Shown: positions 24,941-34,972, counted from the first letter of the stretch. The stretch is DNA of 64,000 bases from Brevibacterium yomogidense (GCF_016107685.1 NZ_JABASY010000003.1:248001-312000); one strand, 5' to 3'. Numbers and translations: made by a program. The notes: generated by a model from the letters alone, not told the origin.

Positions 24941-26920
24941 CTATGCCTGCGGGTCGACGTCCTTCTCGTCGATTGTGGCCGGCCCGTGCGCTGCAGGCCT
25001 CTCCCCCATGTCGACGTACTGCTGAGATGCCTGGAACTCCTCAGTGTCGAAGACCTCTCCGTCCAGTGGATCCGCGCCCTGCTGCGTGCCGATGGGGCGA
25101 CCGGACGCGGAATCGAACTCGAGGTTCCCGGTGTTGAGCGGCCTGTAGGACACGATTGCCGGATCGCCGGCGTCTCCCGTCGCTGGTGTGTCGGGCTCGA
25201 ACCCGCCCAGCGATGCGGAGACTCCACGCAGACCGCGGACTTCGCGACGAAGACGTGCCGACAGACGCTCCCCGGTGCGGACTCCTTCTGCAGCGGCTTC
25301 TGTGCCGGGTGTGAGTACCATGCTCGGCGGGTCCGTGGAGATGAGCTGGATGTACTCGGGCATCCTCGCGACGTCGTGCCGGAACGCTCTGTAGAGCGAG
25401 ATACATGCCAGAACGAGGATGACAGAGAACGGTGCCGCAGTGGACACAGCGACCGTCTGCAGGGCGGTGAGCGCGACGTCACCTCCGACCACCAGCAGAA
25501 CAGCTGCCGCCACCCCTTCGAGGACCGCCCAGAACACGCGCGTGGATTTCGGAGTCTCCACCTTCCCTCCGCAGGCGAGCATGTCGATGACGAGTGAGCC
25601 GGAATCAGACGAGGTCACGAAGAAGAACACGACGACGATGATGCCGACGACGCTGAGGACCCCGCCGATCGGGAATGTGCCGAAGAATTCGAAGAGCGAT
25701 GTCGTGTTGTCGACGCCGTCGCTCACGTCCATGCGTCCGTCATGGGCGAACAGCATCGCGGACTCGCCGAAGATCGTGAACCAGACGAGGCTGGCTGCGG
25801 TCGGTGCAAGCAGGACGCCCAGCACGAACTCGCGGATCGTGCGACCGCGGGAGATGCGTGCGATGAACATCCCGACGAACGGGGCCCAGCTGGTCCACCA
25901 GCCCCAGTAACCGATCGTCCACACGGCTTCCCAACCATCGGACGACCACGCGCCGGTGTGCAGAGTCGTCACCGGCAGCTGGCTGAGGTAGGAGCCCAGG
26001 TTCTGCGGGATCGCCTGGAGAAGGAAGATCGTAGGACCGATGAGGAACACGACGAGCGCCAGCAGGGCCGCGATCGACATGTTGATGTTCGACAGCCACT
26101 TCAGGCCCTTGTGGACGCCGGAGAGGACGGACCAGAGCGCTACTGCGGTCACGACGGTGATGATGCCGATGACGAGGAGCGGAGAGCTCTCCGCCCAGCC
26201 CAGGTATTCCAGGCCCGCCACGATCTGGCTGACACCGAAGCCGAAGGAGGTGGCGATGCCGAACAGGGTGCCGATGATGGCGATCGTATCGATCGTGTGG
26301 CCCATCCAGCCTTCGACACGTTTGCGACCGATGAGAGGCTCCAACAGCCATCGCACCGCCAGGGGGCGGCCTCGCCGGAACGTCATATAAGCGATGCCCA
26401 GACCCACGACCGCGTAGATGCCCCAGGGGTGCAGGCCCCACTGCAGCATCATGAGACCCACGGAGTCCTGGGCCGCTCCGATCGACAGAGGATCGTTCCC
26501 GTGCGCTTCTGGAGGGAGCACGTAGTTGCTGAGCGGTTCAGCGACGCCGAAGAAGACCAGGCCGATACCCATTCCCGCACTGAACAGCATCATGAACCAG
26601 GACGCGACGCTGAATTCCGGTCGCTCGTCGTCCCTGCCCAGTCGGATACGACCGATCCTCGTGAAGGCGCAGAAGAGCACGAAGATGAGGAAGAAGTTGA
26701 CGGCGATGACGTACCACCAGCCCACCCCGTCCGTGATCGCGGTGTTGAGTACTTCCGTGAGATCCTCCGCCTGCTTGCGGAAGATCAGGACGAGGCCGAT
26801 GAGGCCTACGATCACCGCCGCGGCCGGAATGAAGACGGGTTTGAGGATCACCGATCCCGAGGACGGTTCGCCCGATGCGGCGACCGCCGGAGGATCCGGT
26901 TTCTGCGCGTCGACAGACAT
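24941..26920 (-). CDS. BCCT-family transporter with long C-terminal tail
   Basis: A 659-residue BCCT transporter, not a recent duplicate of its convergent neighbour. Motifs are SAGMGIGLVFFGVAEPLSNY (closest to the betaine-type GMGIG signature), YWGWWTSWAPFVGMFIARIS, and FFFVTSSDSGSLVIDMLACG. The C-terminal cytoplasmic tail is about 140 residues, with acidic and Gln-rich stretches (DTEEFQASQQYVDMGERP), longer than usual, and the N-terminal tail is about 28 residues. Likely role: uptake of glycine betaine or a related osmolyte. A short inverted repeat lies about 35 bases upstream of the start. Confidence 0.92.
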   Translation of the reverse strand: MSVDAQKPDPPAVAASGEPSSGSVILKPVFIPAAAVIVGLIGLVLIFRKQAEDLTEVLNTAITDGVGWWYVIAVNFFLIFVLFCAFTRIGRIRLGRDDERPEFSVASWFMMLFSAGMGIGLVFFGVAEPLSNYVLPPEAHGNDPLSIGAAQDSVGLMMLQWGLHPWGIYAVVGLGIAYMTFRRGRPLAVRWLLEPLIGRKRVEGWMGHTIDTIAIIGTLFGIATSFGFGVSQIVAGLEYLGWAESSPLLVIGIITVVTAVALWSVLSGVHKGLKWLSNINMSIAALLALVVFLIGPTIFLLQAIPQNLGSYLSQLPVTTLHTGAWSSDGWEAVWTIGYWGWWTSWAPFVGMFIARISRGRTIREFVLGVLLAPTAASLVWFTIFGESAMLFAHDGRMDVSDGVDNTTSLFEFFGTFPIGGVLSVVGIIVVVFFFVTSSDSGSLVIDMLACGGKVETPKSTRVFWAVLEGVAAAVLLVVGGDVALTALQTVAVSTAAPFSVILVLACISLYRAFRHDVARMPEYIQLISTDPPSMVLTPGTEAAAEGVRTGERLSARLRREVRGLRGVSASLGGFEPDTPATGDAGDPAIVSYRPLNTGNLEFDSASGRPIGTQQGADPLDGEVFDTEEFQASQQYVDMGERPAAHGPATIDEKDVDPQA

Positions 26921-26954
26921 ATCACTCTGCTTTCGACTTAAGGGTCTGGACAGG

Positions 26955-26970
26955 GTTCATACTGTTGAAC
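26955..26970. promoter_or_regulatory. Inverted repeat upstream of BCCT gene
   Basis: GTTCA and TGAAC flank six bases about 35 bases before the start of the minus-strand BCCT gene, near where its promoter should be. Too short to be sure; it could be an operator. Otherwise the 218-base gap to the SDR gene holds nothing I recognise. Confidence 0.3.
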
Positions 26971-27138
26971 GCCGCACCTCGAAGACCGAGGCACGGACCC
27001 CTCACAGTGTTCCACATCACACGAGTTTCAGCGGGTTTCACCTGCGCTTCTTTCCCGCCGACTGCCTTCAGGACCGTGGTTCGCTACCGTGGTCACCATC
27101 ACATCCACGACGACGTACCACGGGGAAGAGGGACGGAC

Positions 27139-27972
27139 ATGAGCGACAAGGATTTCGCAGGACGCACGGTGTTCATGACGGGAGGCAGCCGCGGGATCGG
27201 ATTGGCGATCGCCACGCGACTGGCACGCGAAGGGGCGAACATCGCGTTCGTCGCCAAGACGGACACCCCGGATCCACGACTGCCGGGAACCGTCCACACT
27301 GCTGCGGCGGAGATCGAAGAGGCCGGCGGCACCGCGCTGCCGATCGTGGGCGACGTGCGTGACGACGAATCCGTGGCCGGCGCGGTCCGGTCGACCGTGG
27401 AGCGGTTCGGCGGGATCGACATCGTCGTGAACAACGCGTCCGCGATCGCCCTTTCCGGGTTCGGTGAGCTGTCCCCCAAGCGCTACGACCTCATGCAGGA
27501 CATCAATGTGCGCGGCACCTTCAGCGTGCTCTCCGCGACGCAGCCGCACCTCCTGGAGTCGTCTGCGCCTCGCGTGCTGACGCTGTCGCCGCCGCTCGAC
27601 ATGGACCCGAAGTGGTTCGCGCAGCACGCTCCCTACACGCTCAGCAAGTACGGCATGACGATGCTGACGGTGGGCTTCGCCGGGCAGCACCGCGACGAGG
27701 GCATCGCCGCGAACTGCCTGTGGCCTCGGACGCTCATCGCCACGGCCGCCGTGCAGAACGTGGTGGGCGGGGACGACGCGATGCGGGCATCCCGCAGGCC
27801 GGAGATCGTGGCCGATGCAGCACGGGAAGTGCTGCGCCGTCCCGCATCGGAAGCCACAGGCAAGTGCTTCGTCGACGAGGACGTGCTGCGCAGCGTCGGC
27901 GTGACGGACTTCTCGCCCTACCTGTTCGAAGGTTCCAGCGAGGAGTCGCTGCAGACCGACTTGTTCCTCTGA
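27139..27972 (+). CDS. SDR-family oxidoreductase, HSDL2-like
   Basis: A 277-residue short-chain dehydrogenase. The cofactor motif is TGGSRGIG (14-21), NNAS follows at 98-101, and the catalytic residues are Ser150, Tyr166 and Lys170 (YTLSK). The segment TLSPPLDMDPKWFAQHAPYT is characteristic of the hydroxysteroid dehydrogenase-like 2 group, which lacks a clear physiological substrate and is often linked to lipid metabolism. The ATG at 27139 starts at the expected place, two codons before the fold. It is a single-gene unit with an MHS transporter converging on it. Confidence 0.9.
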   Translation: MSDKDFAGRTVFMTGGSRGIGLAIATRLAREGANIAFVAKTDTPDPRLPGTVHTAAAEIEEAGGTALPIVGDVRDDESVAGAVRSTVERFGGIDIVVNNASAIALSGFGELSPKRYDLMQDINVRGTFSVLSATQPHLLESSAPRVLTLSPPLDMDPKWFAQHAPYTLSKYGMTMLTVGFAGQHRDEGIAANCLWPRTLIATAAVQNVVGGDDAMRASRRPEIVADAAREVLRRPASEATGKCFVDEDVLRSVGVTDFSPYLFEGSSEESLQTDLFL

Positions 27973-28047
27973 AGCGCGTGCATGACGTGTAGCACGTGAC
28001 GTGTGGGAGGGGTGTTGGCCCCGGAGCGCCGCAGTGGCGAACCGCGG

Positions 28048-29397
28048 TCAGTCCCCCAGCGTCTCAGTCGACGAGCGGCGCACCTGCTTCGCGGTGATGA
28101 GCAGGCCGATCGCGGAGAGCACTCCGCCGATCGCGATGTAGAGGGAGATGCCCGCGCTGCCGTGGAAGTAGCCCAGCAGCGCCGTCGCGATCGACGGGGA
28201 CAGTCCGCCGCCCAGGACTGCGCCCAGGTTGTAGGACAGTGCCACGCCGGAGTAGCGGTATTCGGGCTTGAAGAGGCTCACGTAGTAGGCGGCCATGGGG
28301 CCGAACACGAAGCTCAGGCCGATGTAGGCCACGATGACCGCGAGGTAGATGAGGCCCACGTCGCGGCTGTCGAACAGCCAGAAGTAGGGGAACGCCCACA
28401 CGATCTGGAAGATGGCACCGGCCATCATCACCTTGAGCAGGCCGATCCGGTCCGCCAGCCAGCCGGCGACGAACACGGAGATCAGCATGCCGAAGGATCC
28501 GGCCATGCCGCTCAGGAGGATGTCGTTCCGGTCCATCCCCAGCTGTTCCGTGCCGTAGGACATGCTGAACGAGTTGACGATGAAGATGAAGAGGTTGAAC
28601 CCCAGGTTCACCAGCACCCCGCCGATGATGAGCGGCAGCGCGGTCGCGACGACACCGGCCAGCGGCAGTCGCGACACCTTGTCACCTGCGGCCATGGTGC
28701 GGAAGACGGGGCTCTCCGAGATGCCCAGTCGCACGTAGATGCCCACGGCGATGAGGACCGCGGAGGCGAGGAACGGAATCCTCCATCCCCACTCCGTGAA
28801 GGCCGGACCGGTCGCGACGGCGACGATGTTGAAGACGCCGATGCCCAGGATGCTGCCGATCGGCGAACCGGCGGTGACGAACGCGCCGAAGAACGCCTTG
28901 CGTCCACGGGGTGCGTGTTCGGTGACCATGAGGAACGCGCCGGACTGCTCACCGCCCATGAAGAAGCCCTGGAGGACGCGCAGCGCGACGAGGAGGATCG
29001 GGGCCAGCACCCCGACCGTCGCGTAGGTGGGCAGCAGGCCCATCGCCACGGTGCACGCACCGGTGGCGACCAGGGAGATGACGAGCATCGTCTTGCGGGA
29101 GAACCGGTCGCCGAAGTGGCCGAACACGATGCCGCCCAGCGGCCGGGACACGAAGCCCGCCCCGAACGTCATGAACGACAGGAGGGTGCCGATGAGCGGG
29201 TCGGACTCCGGGAAGAACAGCTGGGGGAACACGAGTCCTGCGGCCAGCCCGAAGATGAGGAAGTCGTAGAGCTCGATGCCCGTGCCGATCGCGCTGGCAC
29301 CGGCGACCCTGCGCATCTCCCGGGGGCCGGTCGTACCGGGCCGCGCCGAACCGGGTGTGGACGCGGGTTCGGGCGAACCGACGGTCGTCGTGGTCAT
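28048..29397 (-). CDS. MHS-family MFS transporter
   Basis: A 449-residue transporter of the metabolite:H+ symporter group with 12 predicted helices. Marks are AIGTGIELYDFLIFGLAA in helix 1, SRPLGGIVFGHFGDRFSRKT, GFFMGGEQSGAFLMVTEHAP and AGWLADRIGLLKVM. Known relatives import dicarboxylates, shikimate, alpha-ketoglutarate or proline/betaine. The ATG at 29397 lies about 30 residues before helix 1; the open frame further upstream has no support. No dedicated regulator adjoins it. Confidence 0.9.
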   Translation of the reverse strand: MTTTTVGSPEPASTPGSARPGTTGPREMRRVAGASAIGTGIELYDFLIFGLAAGLVFPQLFFPESDPLIGTLLSFMTFGAGFVSRPLGGIVFGHFGDRFSRKTMLVISLVATGACTVAMGLLPTYATVGVLAPILLVALRVLQGFFMGGEQSGAFLMVTEHAPRGRKAFFGAFVTAGSPIGSILGIGVFNIVAVATGPAFTEWGWRIPFLASAVLIAVGIYVRLGISESPVFRTMAAGDKVSRLPLAGVVATALPLIIGGVLVNLGFNLFIFIVNSFSMSYGTEQLGMDRNDILLSGMAGSFGMLISVFVAGWLADRIGLLKVMMAGAIFQIVWAFPYFWLFDSRDVGLIYLAVIVAYIGLSFVFGPMAAYYVSLFKPEYRYSGVALSYNLGAVLGGGLSPSIATALLGYFHGSAGISLYIAIGGVLSAIGLLITAKQVRRSSTETLGD

Positions 29398-29585
29398 GGG
29401 TCTCCTCGTGTCAGAGCCGCGGCAACGTTCGGCACCGGATGATCGGGTCGGCACTGCGAAGGGCCGACGCCCAGGGATTCTCCCAGGGACTGCACAGATT
29501 CGGTACGAGTGTTCCCCTGGTGAGACAGGCCACGTCTGCGAGATCCCGGCAAGGGGCATGGAGGTAGCCGACGGCGCGGCGACGA

Positions 29586-29624
29586 GGACGGGCGCCGGCT
29601 CCTTCCCGAGGCCGGCGCCCGTCC
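29586..29624 (-). terminator. Terminator of the surface glycosidase/phosphatase gene
   Basis: A perfect 14-base GC-rich stem (GGACGGGCGCCGGC / GCCGGCGCCCGTCC) with an 11-base loop lies 22 bases beyond the stop codon. Confidence 0.75.
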
Positions 29625-29645
29625 GCGTGGTCGTGCTTCCGCGCG

Positions 29646-32600
29646 TCAGCTCTGCTGTCTGCGCACCATGTGAGTGAGCACGAACCCTGCCACGATCAGG
29701 GCACCGCCGAGCACCAGCGCCAGACCCACCTGGGCACCGGTCCGGGGAAGTGTCCCCGTATCGTCTTCACCCGAACCGTGGTCGCTCTTCGAGTCATCGC
29801 GGTCCGGTGAGTCGGGATCGTCCGTCGAATCCGGAGAACCCGGAGAACCCGGAGAACCCGGACCCGTCGGCTCCGCAGTCGGCTCGTCGGTCGGACCTCC
29901 CGTGGGCTCACCCGTCGGCTCTCCAGTCGGGCCGTCCGTCGGCTCCCCTGTGGGATCCGTTGTCGGTTCGGGTCCCGGCTCGTCACCTGCGACCACGACC
30001 GTCGCCTCCGCGGTCCGCCCGTTCACCGTGACGGACACGGTCGCGGTTCCGGGCTGCACCGCGGTGATCTCACCGGTGCGCGGGTTCACCCGCACGACGT
30101 CGGAGCTCACCTCCACCGCGTCGTCGCCGCCGTCCACGACGACACCGTCGCCACCCCACTGCGAGGTGACCGGCCACCCGACGGGCACGGTCCGACCGTC
30201 CTGTGTGAACTCGGCCGAGACCTCGGCGGTCTGGCCCGGGACCATCGCCCCCGGCGCGTCGACGGTGATCTCGTCGACCCAGGGGCGGGTCTCCGCCGCC
30301 AGCCACGCGACTCGGTCCGCGGTCGTGGGGTTGTCCCCCACGTCGCCGAGGCCCGGGTCCACCCCCAGCATCGTCCACCCCGTGAACCCACCGGCCGCGG
30401 CCGTCCCGGAGGGGCTCTTCCCGGAGTTCCCGTTGATGAGGTAGCTGACCCCGTCGACGGCGGACCCGTGGAAGACGCCCACGTGCCCGTTGACGACAGC
30501 GGCGGACTTGCCGGTGTCCTCCCGGAAGGCGCCCAGGAGTGCTTCGAGCTCCGCCGCCTCCCGCCGGTCCGACAGCTGGCTGGACTTCGACGACAGCGGG
30601 TCCTGCGGCGGGTGGTGGAAGAACACCGTCACACCGGTGAGGTGGTCGCTCTCGCCCACCTCGTCGAGCGCGTCCTCGAGCATCCGCAGCTGGTCCGTGT
30701 CCCCGTCCCGCAGCGAACCGGACGCGGTGTTGAGCGTGATCGCCTTCGTCCGCCCCAGGGTGCGCTCCGTGGCGGTGGGCCCGAACGCGCCTTCGAAGTT
30801 CGCGATCTCCCCGCCCATCACCTCATGGTTGCCGGGCACGTAGACGTACGGGATGCCCTCCGTCCACTCCTCGTCGAGGATCTGCTGGGCGAGCGCGAAG
30901 TCGTCGTCAGACGCCTCGTCGACGAAGTCGCCGTTGATGACGAGCAGGTCCGGCTGCGCCTCCCGGATCTCCTGAAGCGTCCGCCTGGCTCCCGCGACCG
31001 CGTCGCTGTCCGGGTTCGCCGCGACGAACTGCGCGTCGCTCATGACCGCGATGTTCTGCGGGCGGTCCGCGACAGTGCCGGTAGCCAGCAGGGCCGGGTC
31101 GTGGACGGGGGTGTCCTCGGTGGGTGCGGCCTCGGGCGTGGAGATCGCCTGCAGACCGGCCATGGCGATGTCGCCTTCGTACTGGGCGGTGGGTCGCGTC
31201 TCCATGATGCGGATCCGTTCGAAGGTGAGCGGCTGGGCGAGCCCGGCCGGCACCTCGAAGCGGACCTTCTGCCAGCCGTCGAACGCGAGGTGGTCGCCGT
31301 CCAGGTTGGTGACGACGCCGTCCGCGCCGCGCACCTGCAGGCGGGGCCACGCACCGGAACCGTCGCCGCGGATCATCAGCTCGAACGCGAGCGTGTTGCC
31401 GTCGATCGTGGGCTCGTCGCTGCTGATGAGGTAGTAGCCGCGAGTGGCGGACGACTGCGTGAAGTCGTACTCCATCGCGACCGACGGGACGCCGTCAGGA
31501 GTCGGCTCGCCCGCGATGAACGAGCCCGTCGCCCGCGCCGTCTCCTCCGTGAACGCGCCCGGGTCACCGAAGTCGACGACGTCCGTCACCCGCGTGCCCA
31601 CCGTGATCGGGACCGAGGCCGTCGCCTCCCCCGCACGGAACGTCACCGCCCCGCCGGCGGTCTCCTGAGTCGCGGTGATGACGATGTTGCCCAGATCGTC
31701 CGTCGTCACGTCGATGCCGTCGCTCGCCTCGATGTCCAGGTCGCGGGTCTCGACGCGAGCGGTCCGGCCGTCGGAGTCGAAACCGGTGATCGTGAGTTCC
31801 GCGGAGTCCCCGACCTCTGCGAGGTTGAGGGCGCGGGAGCTGGGGCGCAGGCCGATCGCCTCCCCCAGCACGCGCAGATCTTTGCGGGCGGTGTGGTTGT
31901 CCGCGGCGAAGGACACGCGGGCGGTGCCGGTCGTCTCGCCGCGGACGGAGGCGGTGGCGCCGTCGGCCTCGGCGAGGGTGAGCCCGCTGTCTGTCGCGAA
32001 GGTGCCGGACACTGCGAGCGGGTCGAGGTTCTCCCCCAGCCCCGTCCCGCGGTAGGTGCGGTGCATGCCGCGCAGGACGGTGTCCTCGCCGTCCAGGGCC
32101 GTGTCGAGCTGGACGTCGTTCAGCTGCTGCGCGGGTGCGTCTGAGTAGAAGACGAGCGCGTTGGGCACCTCCCGCTCCCCACCGTCGGACGGCGAGTTCT
32201 GGACGAACGGTGCGTCCGCACCGGCGGGGCGGGCGACCATCGTCGTGGACCCGCCGCCGTCCAGGTTGAGCGCGTTGTGCGCACCCAGGTCCTTGAAGAA
32301 CGCACCCAGCTCCGGGAGTGTCATCCCGCGGGAGGCGCCGCTGCGGCCGTCGATCGTCATGACGAACAGCTCCGTGCCGTCCTTGCTCATGCCCACTGCG
32401 GTGCGGGGGTGGACGGCGGTCGCGAGGTCCGCGCTCATGTCCGGGACCTCGCCGTCGGTGAGGATCTGGTGGCTGCCGGCGATCGCGGCGTCGACGTCGT
32501 GGTTGGGTGCGATCTCGATGTCGACGGAATCGCCCACTTCGAGCGCGGCGATCGTCTGGGCTCCCGCGTCGCGGCCCAGGAGCACCTGCCCGCCGTCGGG

Positions 32601-33352
32601 GATCTCCGGGTCACCGGCGGAGTCGACCAGCCCGGAGACGTCGATGACCTCCCGTCGACGACAGTCGCGCGGGCGACGTCGTCCGCCCCCGAGTCCGGCC
32701 CACCCACGGGCCGGTCGAGGGTGTAGTCACCCCACGCCGCGGTGTAGACGCCGATCATGCCCTCCGTCAGCTGCGGGTTGTTGAGGCCGCCCAGATCGTG
32801 CTCCTCACCGTCCGCGGTGAGTGTGCCGGAGGCGGACAGCATCTGGACCGCCGCCTGCCGGCCGGTGAGCGTGAGGCTGGGCATCGGGGTGTTCGCGCCC
32901 ACGCGCATCCCCTCGCGGGACACGGACGTGTAGATGGGGGCGTCGGAGTGGTTGATGTCGAAGAACGTGCCGTTGACAGCGGCGACGGCCTGGCCGCCGT
33001 GATCCCCGGAGGCCATGACCTCCGAGGTGGGTGCACGATCGGTCACGATGCCGGTGTCCGTCACGTCGACGGAGAGGCTGTCGACGGTGAGGTCCGCCGT
33101 GAGGACGTTGCCGTTGTTCCAGCTGCTGTCCTCCATGCGGGAGAAGTGCGTGAGGTCGAGGCCGGGTGCCACGCGGGTGGTCTCCGAGGAGCGGAGGACG
33201 GAGCCGTCCGCTCCCAGCTGGTCGTCCGTGGGGGCAGCGTGTACCGGCGCCGAGGTCCCGGGCAGTCCCGGGACGAGCACGGCTCCCGGCGCCACGAGTG
33301 CGGTGGCGAGCGCCAGCGACGTGAGCAGTGAACGAGTGGGTGTGAGTGACAT
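29646..33352 (-). pseudogene. LPxTG-anchored phosphodiester glycosidase/metallophosphatase, frameshifted as read
   Basis: A surface protein of about 1235 residues if one base is restored. In order: a signal peptide (LLTSLALATALVAPGAVLVP); a phosphodiester glycosidase (NAGPA-type) domain (VAAVNGTFFDINHSDAP, LNLDGGGSTTMV); Ig-like and beta-sandwich regions; a calcineurin-like metallophosphatase (LVINGDFVDE, YVPGNHEVMGG, FFHHPP, VNGHVGVFHGS); a BIG2-type domain (NPRTGEITAVQPGTATVSV); a TxEP-type repeat stretch; and a C-terminal LPRTG sortase signal, membrane helix and basic tail. Near 32651-32653 the sequence has three Cs where four would keep the frame (VVDGEVIDV expected). The rest is undamaged, so a sequencing error or recent mutation is likely. 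A PHO-box-like repeat suggests phosphate-starvation control. Confidence 0.8.
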
Positions 33353-33402
33353 GGTCTCTTTCCAGACAGGCGGGTCGATCCGCGAAGACTCTGTCAGTGC
33401 TG

Positions 33403-33431
33403 GTGAGACGGTGTGCGAACCCTGGGTGAAC
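33403..33431 (-). promoter_or_regulatory. PHO-box-like direct repeats
   Basis: Read on the minus strand from 33431, the sequence GTTCACC CAGG GTTCGCA CACC GTCTCAC gives three units with an 11-base period; the first is identical to, and the second close to, the actinobacterial PhoP unit GTTCACC, the third is weak. The box ends about 50 bases before the start of the surface phosphatase gene, consistent with PhoP activation at low phosphate. Confidence 0.55.
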
Positions 33432-33596
33432 CCTGAGGGACGGAGTGGTGGCGTTCGTGGCGGGTGGCTTCCGAGTGCTTCCGGAATGGTCTGCTGCGGC
33501 CCGCTGTTGCTCCGAACAGGTGGCTGTCGATCACTGTCGATGGCGAGGCCGCCTCCGCACAGTGACCTCTGTGCGACCGAACGGTGGAGGAGAGTC

Positions 33597-34364
33597 ATGG
33601 CAGACATACAGAAGACGGCATCGGCATTCGCACAGGCACATGCGTCCGGAGACCTGCTGGTCCTCCCCACGGTGTGGGACGTGTGGTCCGCGCGCCTGGC
33701 AGAATCCGCGGGCTTCACGGGCCTCACCGTGGGCAGCCATCCCGTGGGTGACGCTCTGGGGCCCGGTGACGGCGAGGCGATGGACTTCGCGGACTACATG
33801 CAGGCCACGCGCCGCATCGTCGACGCCGTGGACCTCCCCGTGAGCGTGGATGTGGAATCCGGGTACGGGCTGACCCCGCGTGAGTTGGTCGCACAGGTTC
33901 TGGAGGCGGGCGCGGTGGGCATCAACGTCGAGGACACGGTGCGCCGGGAGAACGGGCGCATGCGCGAGCGCGACGAGCACGCCGAATACATCGCGGAAGC
34001 ACGCGCGGCCGCCGACGAGGCCGGGGTGGAGCTCGTCATCAACGGGCGCACCGACGCGCTGGTGCACGGCACCGCACTCTTCGAGGATCCGCTGGCGGAG
34101 GCGGTCGAACGCGTCCGACTCCTGGTGAAGGCGGGTGCACGCAGTGTCTATCCTGTGGGGCTGCCCGATGGTGAATCCGCTGCTGCGATCGTCGCTGCCG
34201 TGAGTGTCCCGGTGAACGTCACCGCCCACCCGGTCAACGGCGCGAAGTCCGGTTCCCTCGAGCAGCTTCGTGGGATCGGCGTGCGACGCGTGACGTTCGG
34301 TCCGCTCTGGCAGGCCGCGCTGGCGGAAGTGAGCGCCCAGCAGCTCGCGGCGTGGAGGCAGTAA
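33597..34364 (+). CDS. Isocitrate lyase/PEP mutase family protein
   Basis: A 255-residue TIM-barrel enzyme of the PEP mutase/isocitrate lyase superfamily. Typical segments: LVLPTVWDVWSARLAESAGF, SVDVESGYG (85-91, metal-binding region), GAVGINVEDT and INGRTDAL. The gating KKCGH loop of true isocitrate lyases is absent, so a carboxyphosphonoenolpyruvate-mutase-like, oxaloacetate decarboxylase or methylisocitrate-lyase-like reaction is more likely; which one cannot be told. The ATG at 33597 has a GGAGGAGA site. A 13-base tandem repeat separates it from the DUF488 gene downstream. Confidence 0.88.
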   Translation: MADIQKTASAFAQAHASGDLLVLPTVWDVWSARLAESAGFTGLTVGSHPVGDALGPGDGEAMDFADYMQATRRIVDAVDLPVSVDVESGYGLTPRELVAQVLEAGAVGINVEDTVRRENGRMRERDEHAEYIAEARAAADEAGVELVINGRTDALVHGTALFEDPLAEAVERVRLLVKAGARSVYPVGLPDGESAAAIVAAVSVPVNVTAHPVNGAKSGSLEQLRGIGVRRVTFGPLWQAALAEVSAQQLAAWRQ

Positions 34365-34367
34365 GAC

Positions 34368-34414
34368 GGACAGGTGAGTCGGACAGGTGAGTCGGACAGG
34401 TGAGTCGGACAGGA
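34368..34414 (+). repeat. Tandem repeat GGACAGGTGAGTC x 3.6
   Basis: Three perfect 13-base copies (34368-34406) and a partial fourth that ends in GGACAGGAGG, which also serves as the ribosome binding site of the DUF488 gene. Copy-number change would alter the distance between the two genes but not that site. Confidence 0.9.
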
Positions 34415-34423
34415 GGCTGACCG

Positions 34424-34972
34424 GTGGGTGAGAGCGCTGGCGGACCATTCTTCACGGTGGGGCATTCGAGCCGGACGCTGGAGGAGTTCCTGCGCCTGCT
34501 CGAGGAGAACGCGATCGGCTTGGTGGTGGATGTGCGCAAGCTGCCCGGGTCCTCGAAGTATCCGCATTTCGATGAGGACGCACTCCAGTCTTCGTTGAGC
34601 GACGTGGGGATCGACATGATTCGGGCGGAAGAGCTCACCGGACGGCGGCCCGTCAGCAAGACGGTGCCCTTCGAGGAGAACGCATGGTGGCAGAACCGCA
34701 GCTTCCACAACTACGCGGACCACGCGCTGTCGGAGGGGTTCCGCGACGCGCTGGACGCGCTGCGGTCGTGGGGACGCAAGCAGCGTCTTACGGTGATGTG
34801 CTCCGAGGCGGTGTGGTGGCGCTGCCACCGCCGCATCATCGCCGACCACCTGCTGGCGCACCACGAGGCGGTCCAGCACATCATGGGTCCCGGGAAGACC
34901 GTCGAGGCCGTGATGAGTGAGGGTGCGGTGGTCGATGATGCTGTCGTGACGTACCCGAAAACTGTCGAGTGA
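34424..34972 (+). CDS. DUF488 family protein
   Basis: A 182-residue protein of the DUF488 family. The typical pattern is present: FFTVGHSSRTLEEFLRLLEE, VVDVRKLPGSSKYPHFDEDA, HNYADHALSEGFRDALDAL and MCSEAVWWRCHRRIIADHLL, where a conserved Cys is followed by CHR. The family has no established biochemical role, although the Cys/His pair hints at catalysis or metal binding. A GTG start at 34424 follows an AGGAGG site contributed by the tandem repeat. Confidence 0.9.
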   Translation: MGESAGGPFFTVGHSSRTLEEFLRLLEENAIGLVVDVRKLPGSSKYPHFDEDALQSSLSDVGIDMIRAEELTGRRPVSKTVPFEENAWWQNRSFHNYADHALSEGFRDALDALRSWGRKQRLTVMCSEAVWWRCHRRIIADHLLAHHEAVQHIMGPGKTVEAVMSEGAVVDDAVVTYPKTVE

